A stretch of 6,949 nt of DNA from Desulfobulbaceae bacterium (GTDB taxonomy: Bacteria > Desulfobacterota > Desulfobulbia > Desulfobulbales > Desulfobulbaceae), in NCBI GenBank assembly GCA_003508005.1, contig DNUE01000045.1, forward strand, positions 1 to 6,949, read 5' to 3'. Below the pieces are notes generated by a model. It had not been told where the DNA came from. It worked only from the letters and a program-made list of their open reading frames with translations, and did no database searches. Positions 6,902 to 6,949 of the stretch are shown piece by piece (positions within the stretch are counted from its first letter, which is position 1; each line of letters begins with the position of its first letter). The position numbers and the translations under genes are program-made.

Positions 6902-6949
6902 CCTGAATTTCCATCAAACAGAAAATCAAGTTCGCCGGTCCCGGCCGGC

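Overview
The window carries five complete genes, all on the + strand, with short intergenic gaps and clearly GC-rich coding sequence; only roughly the first 100 bases are AT-rich. The gene content (a lactate permease followed by a LutC-type protein and a fused LutB-LutA iron-sulfur protein) and the GC/GCC-rich codon use suggest an anaerobic or facultative lactate-oxidising bacterium, most likely a member of the former deltaproteobacteria (Desulfobacterota/Desulfuromonadota). That placement is an inference from gene style; no rRNA or other phylogenetic marker is present.

Layout: bases 1-167 are a leader region with two inverted repeats. Bases 168-818 encode a small PPP-family metallophosphoesterase. 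A 114-base gap follows, with a 13-base palindrome just before the next gene. Bases 933-2366 encode a membrane-anchored diguanylate cyclase with a periplasmic sensor region, an intact GGDEF active site and an intact RxxD inhibitory site. Only 15 bases later a TTG-initiated L-lactate permease begins (2382-4076). It is followed after 17 bases by a LutC/LUD-domain protein (4094-4714), which overlaps by 4 bases (ATGA) a 722-residue LutB-LutA fusion (4711-6879). The last 70 bases hold no gene, only two weak inverted repeats.

How they work together: the permease would import lactate and the LutC plus LutBA proteins would oxidise it to pyruvate in the cytoplasm, passing electrons through iron-sulfur clusters to an acceptor not encoded here. 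The tight spacing from 933 to 6879 suggests that the diguanylate cyclase is co-transcribed with the lactate genes. This would tie a c-di-GMP signal to lactate uptake and oxidation. That link is the most interesting feature of the window, but it rests on gene order alone. The phosphatase upstream may be an independent unit.
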